A stretch of 64,000 nt of DNA, taken from assembly GCA_023228325.1 (NCBI GenBank), contig JALOBK010000001.1:186001-250000 (forward strand). The letters run 5' to 3'. The notes beneath the pieces were generated by a model that saw nothing but the letters and a program-made list of their open reading frames with translations, did no database searches and was not told the origin of the DNA. Source of the stretch: a bacterium (GTDB lineage Bacteria > Auribacterota > UBA6266). Position numbers and translations under genes: made by a program. Shown here in pieces: positions 42,879 through 50,364 of the stretch (position 1 is the first letter of the stretch; the number at the start of each line of letters is the position of its first letter).

Positions 42879-42936
42879 AAAAAACCCGCCCAAAATGCGC
42901 ATTAGCCCAAAGACTAAGAGGCGTGGCGGGTATGTT
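42879..42936 (-). ncRNA. Putative abiF-associated small RNA
   Basis: A promoter TTGCAT-N17-TATATT (42943-42971) points at this stretch. The RNA would begin near 42936 and contains ACCCGCC (42931-42925) pairing with GGCGGGT (42890-42884), followed by six T (42884-42879). Inside lies GCCTCTTAGTCTTTGGGC and TGCGCA, which could form further pairs or a pseudoknot. A structured RNA immediately before abiF genes is known as the abiF RNA motif from comparative genomics; membership here is by position and shape, not by alignment. Confidence 0.6.
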
Positions 42937-42942
42937 AATCGT

Positions 42943-42971
42943 AATATACCCAATCTTTTTAAGAAATGCAA
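42943..42971 (-). promoter_or_regulatory. Promoter of the abiF ncRNA and defence operon
   Basis: Minus strand TTGCAT (42966-42971), 17-base spacer, TATATT (42943-42948). This is the only good promoter upstream of the whole packed abiF-to-STAND series. Confidence 0.7.
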
Positions 42972-43101
42972 GTTCTTTTTTTTGTTTATTTTTCATTATT
43001 TGCACATCCTAATGTTTTCCTTTTGTGGTCATTTCTTCTTTCCAATTTTAACAAGCATATCTATATATTTTTCTAAACAAACATATTTTTGTTATTTTAT
43101 C

Positions 43102-43138
43102 ATTATTCCACGACAACATTATGTCGCTGGAATAAAAT
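43102..43138. promoter_or_regulatory. CGACA-N6-TGTCG palindrome with extended arms
   Basis: ATTATTCCACGACA (43102-43115) and TGTCGCTGGAATAAAAT (43122-43138) form an extended inverted repeat. It is one of five such palindromes in intergenic DNA of the window, about 130 bases upstream of the abiF promoter and just past the small zinc-ribbon gene. Confidence 0.55.
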
Positions 43139-43144
43139 ATTTTA

Positions 43145-43276
43145 TTAGTTTTTCCCCTCACACTTATTGCACAACTCCGGATCCTTTGTTGATGGTTTCA
43201 CACCAAAAAGCTTTGAGGCAATAAGACGGTATAACAACCCTTCCAATGGCACCTTACATTTTTTGCACTTCTTCAC
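43145..43276 (-). CDS. Small zinc-ribbon protein, 43 aa
   Basis: GTG at 43276 with GGGGGA six bases upstream; stop TAA at 43145-43147. The product has two Cys-x2-Cys pairs (KKCKKCKVP and ELCNKCEGK) around LYRLIASKLFGVKPS, a complete zinc ribbon of 43 residues. I recall similar segments at the start of larger proteins such as adenylate-cyclase-type regulators in environmental bacteria, so this may be a stand-alone or remnant module. The leader before it is duplicated at 45074-45092. Confidence 0.7.
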   Translation of the reverse strand: MKKCKKCKVPLEGLLYRLIASKLFGVKPSTKDPELCNKCEGKN

Positions 43277-43279
43277 TTG

Positions 43280-43298
43280 TTTCCCCCGTTAGAGCTAA
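43280..43298. repeat. 19-bp direct repeat, left of the AbiE operon
   Basis: TTTCCCCCGTTAGAGCTAA, repeated with one change at 45074-45092. The AbiEii stop codon (43295-43297) lies inside it. Confidence 0.7.
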
Positions 43299-44323
43299 GT
43301 CTTGTTAATCTCATCTTCCACTATTCTTAGTTTCTCCAAAATGCTATCAAATGACGGCGGCTCCTCAAAAAACATTTCCTGCATTTGCTTATAATCTGTT
43401 TTTAACTGACTTACCTGGTCTTCCCGAGGCAATAGCTTCAGCCCGCCGGGCTTGGCTTCTTCATAATGTGCCCAGTTAGCTTTAAAGAATAACGACTTAT
43501 GTTCGGATACATCTTTCAGTAACGCTATTTTCCCTAAAGACTTCTTGTATATCGGTGTATTCACCATAACGAATAAATCATAATAATGCCGTGACATTTT
43601 AGGCGGCACATTTTTAGCTTCCGGGTAATTATGAATCATATGTAAAATTGTCGCTTTCTCCCAAAAAGTTCGTTCCGCAGCTAATACACGTACCGGGGCG
43701 CCCTCAATACTAACGTCACCTGAAACATCAGCAACGTATGGGGTAACGGTCATATTCTCGACCGGCCAGTGATCAGCTCTCGAACCGAACTCGATTTTAA
43801 CAGCGGATTTTACGTAGCTTTCCATACTATTTGTCAAGGCGTGCGGGAAGACAAACAAAACCGTTTGCTTTAATGCGTCATTAGGATCAAGCTCAATCTT
43901 CCATTCTTTTTTATCAGGAAGGACAGATCCTATTTTTTCTTTCAACTCGGGAATAATGGTGTCGCTAATCTTTGCCTGGCAAGCTAATTGCAACCTTTCA
44001 AGCCTTCGCTGGTTCTCTTTATTGCTTTCGTTTTTATTCGGCTCTATGGATACTTTATCTGACAAAAAAGTCCTTTCAATGGAAACATCAACATCCTCAG
44101 AAAACCGCTTAATAACGTTATAGCATTTTGAAAGAGATGTTCCCCCTTTAAAAGTCAAATGGTTTCCTGTACCAGGTAATGAAAAAAGGATTTTAAGTAT
44201 CCAGCATACCCAGAAATCCTTTTCAATCAACTGCGGCATTACATTCAAATCGGCCGCAGCTACCTCGAAATAAGCCCGTTTATCTTTATCACTTAGCTGT
44301 ATAAATTTATCCATACCCCTCAT
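43295..44323 (-). CDS. AbiEii-type nucleotidyltransferase toxin
   Basis: Nucleotidyltransferase fold with GGTSLSK (60-66 from the chosen start) and RFSEDVD (73-79), the AbiEii/DUF1814 active-site pair, and a C-terminal Tyr/Lys-rich helical region. AbiEii family toxins (for example MenT) transfer nucleotides to RNA such as tRNA. Start: ATG 44323 overlapping the antitoxin stop as ATGA; the frame is open to 44356. It is intact, with no missing catalytic residue, and is the downstream gene as expected of AbiE. Confidence 0.9.
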   Translation of the reverse strand: MRGMDKFIQLSDKDKRAYFEVAAADLNVMPQLIEKDFWVCWILKILFSLPGTGNHLTFKGGTSLSKCYNVIKRFSEDVDVSIERTFLSDKVSIEPNKNESNKENQRRLERLQLACQAKISDTIIPELKEKIGSVLPDKKEWKIELDPNDALKQTVLFVFPHALTNSMESYVKSAVKIEFGSRADHWPVENMTVTPYVADVSGDVSIEGAPVRVLAAERTFWEKATILHMIHNYPEAKNVPPKMSRHYYDLFVMVNTPIYKKSLGKIALLKDVSEHKSLFFKANWAHYEEAKPGGLKLLPREDQVSQLKTDYKQMQEMFFEEPPSFDSILEKLRIVEDEINKT

Positions 44324-44919
44324 TCTTGTATTTGTCTGAAGATATTTCCTATCCATGCCGGCGCATAGCGTACGTCATTCATAAGAGTGCTTTTATCTTT
44401 ATCGGACAAGTGTCTTTTAAGTTTCATAATGACGGCTGAATCTATGTTTCCCTGCTTTAAATAACGCAGAGCCTGAATAACCAAGCCGCTAATACGATTT
44501 GCCGTTGCCATATTTTTGGGAGTTGTTCTTTTTAAAATAATTGTCCGTTTACCTACTTGTACTTTTCGATTGGGGCCGTCAGTCAGGAAAACGATCTTTG
44601 CCGGAACCTGCTCTGTTAAACCTAAGAGGTTCGCGGCATACGCGCCGGAAGGTTGAATTTTCAAATTATCTCGTCCCTCTAATGCTTGCGCAATACGATT
44701 ATAATTAGGCGGAAGATTACCCAATGTTGGATGTTTCTCAGGATAGTCATAGAGACCACGCGCCAAACGACGAATATTACCTGAATTTGCTAAGCGCTCC
44801 AAAGTTTTATCTACCGTTTTGGGATGGCCTAAATCAAGAAAATTGCTTTTTGTAAAAACCCAACCCCTCTTCTTGCCATATATCCTACTAACTATCTTAT
44901 TATAAATATATTGTGACAT
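44320..44919 (-). CDS. AbiEi-type antitoxin
   Basis: Starts MSQYIYNKIVSRIYGKKRG at 44919; a longer frame to 44967 would run through the operator. Residues 15-80 form a winged-helix DNA-binding part (FTKSNFLDLGHPKTVDKTLERLANSGNIRRLARGLYDYP) and the rest is the AbiEi C-terminal domain. This family binds inverted repeats to repress its own operon and counteracts the toxin. A 10-bp inverted repeat spans the promoter just upstream, supporting autoregulation. Confidence 0.88.
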   Translation of the reverse strand: MSQYIYNKIVSRIYGKKRGWVFTKSNFLDLGHPKTVDKTLERLANSGNIRRLARGLYDYPEKHPTLGNLPPNYNRIAQALEGRDNLKIQPSGAYAANLLGLTEQVPAKIVFLTDGPNRKVQVGKRTIILKRTTPKNMATANRISGLVIQALRYLKQGNIDSAVIMKLKRHLSDKDKSTLMNDVRYAPAWIGNIFRQIQE

Positions 44920-44935
44920 ATTTACTCCATCTATC

Positions 44936-44974
44936 TTGTCGCAAATAATATATACTTTTTGCGACAAAAGTCAA
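44936..44974 (-). promoter_or_regulatory. AbiE operator and promoter
   Basis: TTGTCGCAAA (44936-44945) and TTTGCGACAA (44958-44967) are exact inverted repeats, 12 bases apart. A minus-strand promoter TTGACT (44969-44974), 16-base spacer, TATATT (44947-44952) runs through them, so a bound repressor would block RNA polymerase. Confidence 0.8.
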
Positions 44975-45073
44975 GCAATTTTCAAGACATTCAATAGGAA
45001 CAAGCACCAAGCAAAATACTAATTTAGCACTTTTTAGTACTAATTAGTATTTAATTAGATCTAAGCACGTCCC

Positions 45074-45092
45074 TTTCCCCCATTAGAGCTAA
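45074..45092. repeat. 19-bp direct repeat, right of the AbiE operon
   Basis: TTTCCCCCATTAGAGCTAA in the same orientation as 43280-43298. The neighbouring CACGT(CC) also resembles the bases at the start of the zinc-ribbon gene, so this is a leader without its gene. Confidence 0.7.
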
Positions 45093-45157
45093 AATCCCGG
45101 TAGAAATATCAGAAACTGCCTGCGTTTCATTTTTAACGGGATAAAAAGCTTTTTAGC

Positions 45158-46093
45158 CTATTTTTCAGATATCGCTTTCCTATCCCCTCTCCCCCAAAAC
45201 TCAGCCATAATCGCAGCGGTGAAGATGCAGGTGAAGACAAAGCAGGCGGCGGGGATTGCAACGCGTTCGTTGAAATGTTTCAATGCCAGCACTGTGCCGA
45301 GGCCGGCGTTTTGCATCCCTATTTCTATCGCGAGCGTCCGGCGGCGTGGTATGTTCATTTTAAAAAGTTTTGCAAGTCCGTAGCCGGAAGACATTCCCCA
45401 GACATTTAAAATCACAACCGCAAAAATTACCATCATTGTCAGCATCGCGAGGAATTCTTTATTTAAGGCAATCACAAGGGAGCAGATAAATATTATAAAC
45501 GTGACGGATATCGCCGGGAATACCGGCTCTATTTTCTCTATTGCCTTAGTAAATTTATATTTTATAAATAACCCCAGTAAAAGAGGAAGGATAACCATCT
45601 TCATAATACTCCAGAACATCGCAAGAAAATCCACTCTCAGTATCGAGTTGGCAAGAAAATATGTCAGAAGCGGCGTCATTATAGGCGTGAGAAGCGTTGA
45701 AACTGTTGTCAGGCTCACGGAATAGGCAACATCGGCCTTGGCGACATAGCTCATCACATTGCTTGCCATAGCGCCGGGAGCCGCGCCCGTAAGAATAAGC
45801 CCCAGGGCTATCTCGGGCGGAAGGTTTAAGAGTTTCGCAACGGCAAACGCCCCCAAGGGCATAAGGGTAAACTGCATAACGGAGCCGATGGCCACTATCC
45901 AAGGTTGTTTCGCTATTTTTTTGAAATCTTCTATGTTAAGAACACACCCTATCCCAAACATAGTTAGCGCAAAGAAAAGGTCCATTCCCCCTTTCATCGC
46001 CACAAACGGCGCCGGATAGAAATAAGCAATGAGCCCGCAAATCCCAACCCAGACTGCCATATATTTAGTATAAATTTTTAAAACCTTAAGCAT
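45158..46093 (-). CDS. Bile acid:sodium symporter (BASS) family transporter
   Basis: 311 residues with about nine to ten membrane helices. The family crossover motifs are present: GAAPGAMASNVMSYVAKADVAYSVSLTTVSTLLTPI (sodium site, broken helix) and EIGMQNAGLGTVLALKHF. BASS proteins in bacteria take up organic anions such as pantoate, pyruvate or bile acids with sodium. Substrate unknown. It is the last gene before copy B of the inverted repeat, which marks the right end of the segment. Confidence 0.9.
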   Translation of the reverse strand: MLKVLKIYTKYMAVWVGICGLIAYFYPAPFVAMKGGMDLFFALTMFGIGCVLNIEDFKKIAKQPWIVAIGSVMQFTLMPLGAFAVAKLLNLPPEIALGLILTGAAPGAMASNVMSYVAKADVAYSVSLTTVSTLLTPIMTPLLTYFLANSILRVDFLAMFWSIMKMVILPLLLGLFIKYKFTKAIEKIEPVFPAISVTFIIFICSLVIALNKEFLAMLTMMVIFAVVILNVWGMSSGYGLAKLFKMNIPRRRTLAIEIGMQNAGLGTVLALKHFNERVAIPAACFVFTCIFTAAIMAEFWGRGDRKAISEK

Positions 46094-46116
46094 AAAAATT
46101 TAAGAAATCCTTACCT

Positions 46117-46449
46117 AAAATGGGTACAGACACCTTTTCTACGAGAAAGGAGTCAGTCCCCCATTTTATACAAACCCTAAATCCAAAATCCTAAACACTT
46201 GCCCGCCTCTGGCGGGAATCCTAAGCACTAAATCCAAAATTCTAAATAATATTAAAATCCTAATTTCAAAATCCCTGCCTACCGGCAGGCGAAACAAAAA
46301 CATTTTATTTAATTAGGGACAGACACCTATTTAAATAGGGACTGACACCGCTTTTTTCTAAATCCTAAACTCTAAACCCTAAATCCGAAATACTTGCCCG
46401 CCTCGGGCGGGAATACTAAGCAAAAAAACGAAAGACGTGAGACGTGGGA
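46117..46449. repeat. Copy B of the long inverted repeat (partner at 23221-23562)
   Basis: Plus strand shows AAAATGGGTACAGACACC, then from 46169 the same element order as the reverse of copy A, including two REP words at 46311-46350 (GGGACAGACACC and GGGACTGACACC, 22 bases apart) and hairpins CCCGCCTCTGGCGGG and CCCGCCTCGGGCGGG. Differences are mainly a replaced stretch near 46268-46300 where copy B has CCTGCCTACCGGCAGGCG. Confidence 0.8.
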
Positions 46450-46515
46450 CGCCTTTGGAACGAAGGACGAGGGATGAAGGACGCGCAAATGTAAGACGAA
46501 GGACGTAGGACGCAA
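46425..46515. repeat. Array of GACGAAGGACGTAGGACG-type words
   Basis: Repeated GAAAGACGTGAGACGTGGGACG, AACGAAGGACGAGGGATG, AAGGACGCGCAAATG and GACGAAGGACGTAGGACGC. Degenerate 7-10 base periodicity, just downstream of the RAYT gene. Confidence 0.65.
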
Positions 46516-46522
46516 GAATAAA

Positions 46523-47212
46523 TCAAGCATTTACGTTCTCCCGGTTTTCCTTTCGCCGTCCGCGCGGCTTCACCGTCAGGGGCCTGTTAAGCTTGACTTC
46601 AAGCATCTTGACAAAATCCACACCTGCCAGCGGCCTACCCCTGCGCGTCTGTTCTTTTATCTGCAAAACATCTTTTGATTTATCAGGATGGGAAAGAAAA
46701 TCCTGCCACATCTTATGATCCAGTCCGATATATTGAAACAACTGATTAACGTTCAGAGAGTCATTAAGTTCCAAACCGCAATGCGCCCGGGCGCTTGACC
46801 ACTCCCAACCGCACGCATCCTTAACAATCTTTGCCCGCACAGGATTCCTCTCTATGTAACGGGAACACACTATTGTGTAAACTTCGTCCATAACACACGA
46901 ATGGAACCGGCTCTGGAACAGGTGTCCGCCCTGCCCCATCCTGGAATTATAATGCCGGGAATATTTCATATTCAGATATTTGAAAACGTTGCCCATAGAA
47001 TCTTCACGTTCAGGGACAACTATGAAATGGACATGGTTTGTCATCAAACAGTAGGAAAGGATTTTTAAGCCGTACCGTTCACTTTCTTCCGCCAGCATGG
47101 AAAGATATTTTCTTCTGTCATGGTCATCGGTAAATATATTCTGCTGATAGTTGCCACGCTGTGTTACGTGGTGAGGATGGTCTAAGGCTACTACTCTGGC
47201 TATTCTTGGCAT
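46523..47212 (-). CDS. REP-associated tyrosine transposase (RAYT)
   Basis: 229 residues of the Y1/IS200-like HUH family: start MPRIARVVALDHPHHVTQRGN, the HUH histidines TNHVHFIV (H60, H62), the tyrosine helix around YLNMKYSRHYN and GHLFQSRFHS, and SARAHCG. RAYTs are domesticated transposases that act on REP sequences. This one is flanked by REP elements (46311-46350 on the left, 47251-47276 on the right) and similar elements are scattered from 23.3 to 48.6 kb. It is intact. No ribosome site is evident before the ATG at 47212. Confidence 0.92.
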   Translation of the reverse strand: MPRIARVVALDHPHHVTQRGNYQQNIFTDDHDRRKYLSMLAEESERYGLKILSYCLMTNHVHFIVVPEREDSMGNVFKYLNMKYSRHYNSRMGQGGHLFQSRFHSCVMDEVYTIVCSRYIERNPVRAKIVKDACGWEWSSARAHCGLELNDSLNVNQLFQYIGLDHKMWQDFLSHPDKSKDVLQIKEQTRRGRPLAGVDFVKMLEVKLNRPLTVKPRGRRKENRENVNA

Positions 47213-47250
47213 GGAGATATTTTAAGAAAATAGCATATTCAAGTCAAATT

Positions 47251-47276
47251 AAATAGGTGTCTGTCCCTATTTAAAT
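47251..47276. repeat. REP element at the 3' end of the CBS-domain gene
   Basis: AAATAGGTGTCTGTCCCTATTTAAAT. It supplies the TAG stop codon of the upstream CNNM-type gene. Confidence 0.85.
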
Positions 47277-48499
47277 GTCTGAACTATGACTTCGTAGATG
47301 TTGGACCGGCGTATTTTTCTCGTTATAAAAGTACAGTTGCCGTAGTTTATTCTCTCCTCCGCCCGAGGCACTCTGCCGAAAAGCCCGATGAGCCACTGGT
47401 TAAGATTTTTCTCGTCCCCGGGCACGCTCCTGCATATTACATTTCCGAGTTTTTTTAAATCCACCCCGCCGCCGGCAACATACCTGTCGTCGGCTATCTT
47501 ATAAATATAATCGGGCATAATATCGTATTCATCTTCTATATTATCACCCATTACGGCCTCAACTATGTCTTCAAGTGTTATAATACCGGATATTTTACCG
47601 GACCTGTCGCGAACCACGGCTATATGCTGATAGCTTTTTTTAAGCTTGCCGAGCACAGACGGAATCGGCTCGTCACTCTCTGTCTCAAGTATAGGCCTGC
47701 ATATTCCCTTAAGCGACGGGTCCTTGGGATTTGTCTGCAGGGCGCTGACAATATCTTTAAAATTCACATACCCTATCACATCGTCTTCATTGTTCCCGTT
47801 AATCAGAGGAAAACGCGTATGATGGTGTATATGGGCTTCGATTAAAGCTTCGCTCAATGACATTTTGGTTGAAAGGACCTTTATTTCCTCTTTAGTAACC
47901 ATAACATCGCTGACTTTTATGTTAGCCAGATTCACCGTATGGGAAAGAATCCTTTGCTGGTCCCTGTTTATAAGATTGTTGAGCTCCGCGAAACGGGCAA
48001 GGACAGATATTTCTTCAGCCGCGGCCGTTTCCGCCTTCCCTCTTTTTTTACCCTCAAACGGCTTGTTCAGAAACTGGACAGCGTTGACAAAAGGGGTAAA
48101 TACGCGTATAAGATATTTCAGCGGCAGGGCGGTAATTCCCGCCACTTTCCTGTTATACCTTACTCCAAGCGTCTTGGGAAGTATCTCCGTCCACTGTATC
48201 ATTACCAGCGAGAAAATGACCGAAAACGCTATAATCCATTTCGGCCCGAAAAGCTCTTCGAATTTAGCGCCGGAAAGCGCCGCTCCTATCGTATGAGCGA
48301 GAGTATTGATAATAAGTATAACCGTTATCGGCTTTTCTATATTATCCTTGAAGTGTTTCCATATATTCGCCGCCACCGGTTTTTTCTCGGATAAGCGGCC
48401 TATGTCAGCAAGCGACACGCTCAAAAGACACGCTTCCATAACCGAACACAAAAATGATATTCCCAAAGCGATAAATACAGTGAACAATAATATCGTCAT
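47267..48499 (-). CDS. CNNM/CorC-type transporter (DUF21 and CBS domains)
   Basis: 410 residues: N-terminal DUF21 membrane domain with about four helices (VFIALGISFLCSVMEACLLSVS, PITVILIINTLAHTIGAALSG), a CBS pair (about 195-320; VSDVMVTKEEIKVL, VVRDRSGKISGIITLEDIVEAVMGDNIEDE) and a CorC_HlyC domain at the end. These proteins handle Mg2+ or Co2+ efflux. The stop codon comes from a REP element, but the CorC domain looks complete, so little is lost. Confidence 0.88.
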   Translation of the reverse strand: MTILLFTVFIALGISFLCSVMEACLLSVSLADIGRLSEKKPVAANIWKHFKDNIEKPITVILIINTLAHTIGAALSGAKFEELFGPKWIIAFSVIFSLVMIQWTEILPKTLGVRYNRKVAGITALPLKYLIRVFTPFVNAVQFLNKPFEGKKRGKAETAAAEEISVLARFAELNNLINRDQQRILSHTVNLANIKVSDVMVTKEEIKVLSTKMSLSEALIEAHIHHHTRFPLINGNNEDDVIGYVNFKDIVSALQTNPKDPSLKGICRPILETESDEPIPSVLGKLKKSYQHIAVVRDRSGKISGIITLEDIVEAVMGDNIEDEYDIMPDYIYKIADDRYVAGGGVDLKKLGNVICRSVPGDEKNLNQWLIGLFGRVPRAEERINYGNCTFITRKIRRSNIYEVIVQTFK

Positions 48500-48524
48500 A
48501 TTTTTTCTCCTTTAAATAAATACG

Positions 48525-48705
48525 CAGAGACGAAGGATGTGGGACGCAATTAAATAGGGACAGACACCTATTTAAAGGAAATTCTAAGCACTAAATCCGA
48601 AATCCTAAACAAAAAAAATAAAGAACGTGGAAACGTAAAAAACCTATCGTCTATATTCTGTCTTCCTCATCCTTAACCTTATCCTTATCCTCAACCTTAA
48701 CCTAG
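48525..48705. repeat. Repeat-rich spacer with a REP element
   Basis: Contains GACGAAGGATGTGGGACGC, a REP word AAATAGGGACAGACACCTATTTAAA (48552-48576), CCTAAAC-type words and TCATCCTTAACCTTATCCTT runs. It is the last repeat cluster before the repeat-poor right part of the window. Confidence 0.7.
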
Positions 48706-50331
48706 TTACTTTATACGCTTTTTCAGGTTTTCGTTCAGTATCTTAAGCCTTGAAGAACGGTCGTTTTTATTTATTTTCACATCGATAACTGTCGGAGATG
48801 TTTTATTCTTAAAAGCCGCCTTAAGAGCGCTTACAAATTCTTCTTCTTTTGAAACGGTGAACCCTTTCCCTGCGCCTATAATATCAACTATACCGGCATA
48901 TTGCCACGGCTGTACATCATTGAAGCAACCGTCCAGCATAGCGCGGAATGTCCCGTAGCCGCCGTTATTTAAAATAATCACAATAGGGCTCAAACCGTAA
49001 CGGGCCGCGACTGAAAGTTCCATACCCGTCATCTGAAAAGACCCGTCCCCCACAAGCACAAGTGGACGCCTATCGGGAGCGGCAAACTGAATTCCTACCG
49101 CGGCGGGAACAGAAAAACCCAAAGAAGCGTAATAGGCGCAGGAAACAAATTCGTTCATAGCGTGCACCCTGAGATCCAAACCCGCAAACAACGGGTCTCC
49201 GGGCTCGGCAATCACCGTTGTATCATCCCGCAAATATGTATCTATGCACTCAATAAGCCGTTTCATAGTCATATCTTTATTTTTTACCGGAGTAAACGGA
49301 GGAAGAGTGTGCCTGTTTATCTGTTCGGCAGACACTTCAGGCTCGGGCAGCGCGTCAACAATCGCTTTAAGGAAAGATTCCATATCAATACCGGGACACG
49401 AAACTTCTCTGTCTATAAGCTTATCCGGCATTAACAGTATTGATTGTTCAGGTTTAATATGGGCCGTAAAAATCCCAGTCGATAAATCCGTAATCAGCGG
49501 GCCTACAGAAATAACGCAGTCGGCGCTCTCCACTTCCTCGCGCACATCATCGGGAGTCATCGCCCCGGTATACACACCGACAAACTGTGGGTGGTTCTCC
49601 GAAACCACGGATTTTGCGAGCACCCCCGTCACAAAAGGGAAACCTGAATGTTCCAGGAATTTCAAAAACAATTTCTGTATCCCGAAACGATGGATTTCAA
49701 CACCGGCTATGACAAGCGGCTTTTTAGCGGAATTTATAAAATCCATAACCTTCTTCAAAGGGCTCTTAACAGCAACTTTTTTTGCCTGCAGATGTCTTTT
49801 GGCGGGTTTGGGCGGTTTTTTTATTTCAACATCCACCATATCACGGGGCAGTTCGATATACCCCGGGCGTTTTGTCCTGTGAATAGCGTCAATAACACGG
49901 TTAATATCGGAAGCTGCTGTCTTCGGGTTATCCAAAACCGCCTGGTCTGAAGTCATTTCACGGAAAACATTAAGCTGTGTCTTAAAAGAACGCACCTTAT
50001 GATGAAGCAAAGGGTTGCCCTTGCGCTCGGAGAGGCCGGGCGCGCCGCTCACTACAAGGACCGGCGAGAGTTCGGCAAAAGCCTGCGCCGTGCTGTTCGC
50101 AAGTTTTAGGCCGCCGGGACCGTATGTCACGCAAACTACTCCGAAACCTGTTATCCTCGCATAAGCATCGGCCGCAAATCCCGCTCCCTGTTCATCACAT
50201 GTATTAATGACTTTAAGAGGGCTTTTGCAGAGCTGGCTGTAAAAATTCAGGACATAGTCGCCCTGAATGCCGAACACGTGTTTTGTTCCCGTTTCCCGGA
50301 TTGCCTTAATCAGGTATTCTGCGATTGTCAT
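48706..50331 (-). CDS. TPP-dependent 2-oxoacid decarboxylase (pyruvate/indolepyruvate decarboxylase type)
   Basis: 541 residues with the PDC/IPDC catalytic set: D25 in GIQGDYVLNF, E48 in CDEQGAGFAADAYAR, the adjacent histidines H110-H111 in PLLHHKVRSF and the TPP motif GDGSFQMTGMEL...NNGGYGTF. It would decarboxylate a 2-oxoacid to an aldehyde. Which 2-oxoacid is not clear; the HH pair argues against acetolactate synthase. It sits 33 bases downstream of a small membrane protein gene and may be co-transcribed with trpB2. Confidence 0.85.
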   Translation of the reverse strand: MTIAEYLIKAIRETGTKHVFGIQGDYVLNFYSQLCKSPLKVINTCDEQGAGFAADAYARITGFGVVCVTYGPGGLKLANSTAQAFAELSPVLVVSGAPGLSERKGNPLLHHKVRSFKTQLNVFREMTSDQAVLDNPKTAASDINRVIDAIHRTKRPGYIELPRDMVDVEIKKPPKPAKRHLQAKKVAVKSPLKKVMDFINSAKKPLVIAGVEIHRFGIQKLFLKFLEHSGFPFVTGVLAKSVVSENHPQFVGVYTGAMTPDDVREEVESADCVISVGPLITDLSTGIFTAHIKPEQSILLMPDKLIDREVSCPGIDMESFLKAIVDALPEPEVSAEQINRHTLPPFTPVKNKDMTMKRLIECIDTYLRDDTTVIAEPGDPLFAGLDLRVHAMNEFVSCAYYASLGFSVPAAVGIQFAAPDRRPLVLVGDGSFQMTGMELSVAARYGLSPIVIILNNGGYGTFRAMLDGCFNDVQPWQYAGIVDIIGAGKGFTVSKEEEFVSALKAAFKNKTSPTVIDVKINKNDRSSRLKILNENLKKRIK

Positions 50332-50364
50332 CTGTTTTCCCCTGTTAAAAAACCAGAAATATTT

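Noticed and set aside
41955..42971. AbiF start at 42971
   Set aside because: That start overlaps the -35 hexamer and the encoded N-terminus crosses the ncRNA stem; the ATG at 42860 has a ribosome site.
44975..45157. Small ORFs between AbiE and the BASS gene
   Set aside because: AT-rich with short palindromes such as TAGTACTAATTAGTA; no frame over 20 codons with a ribosome site.
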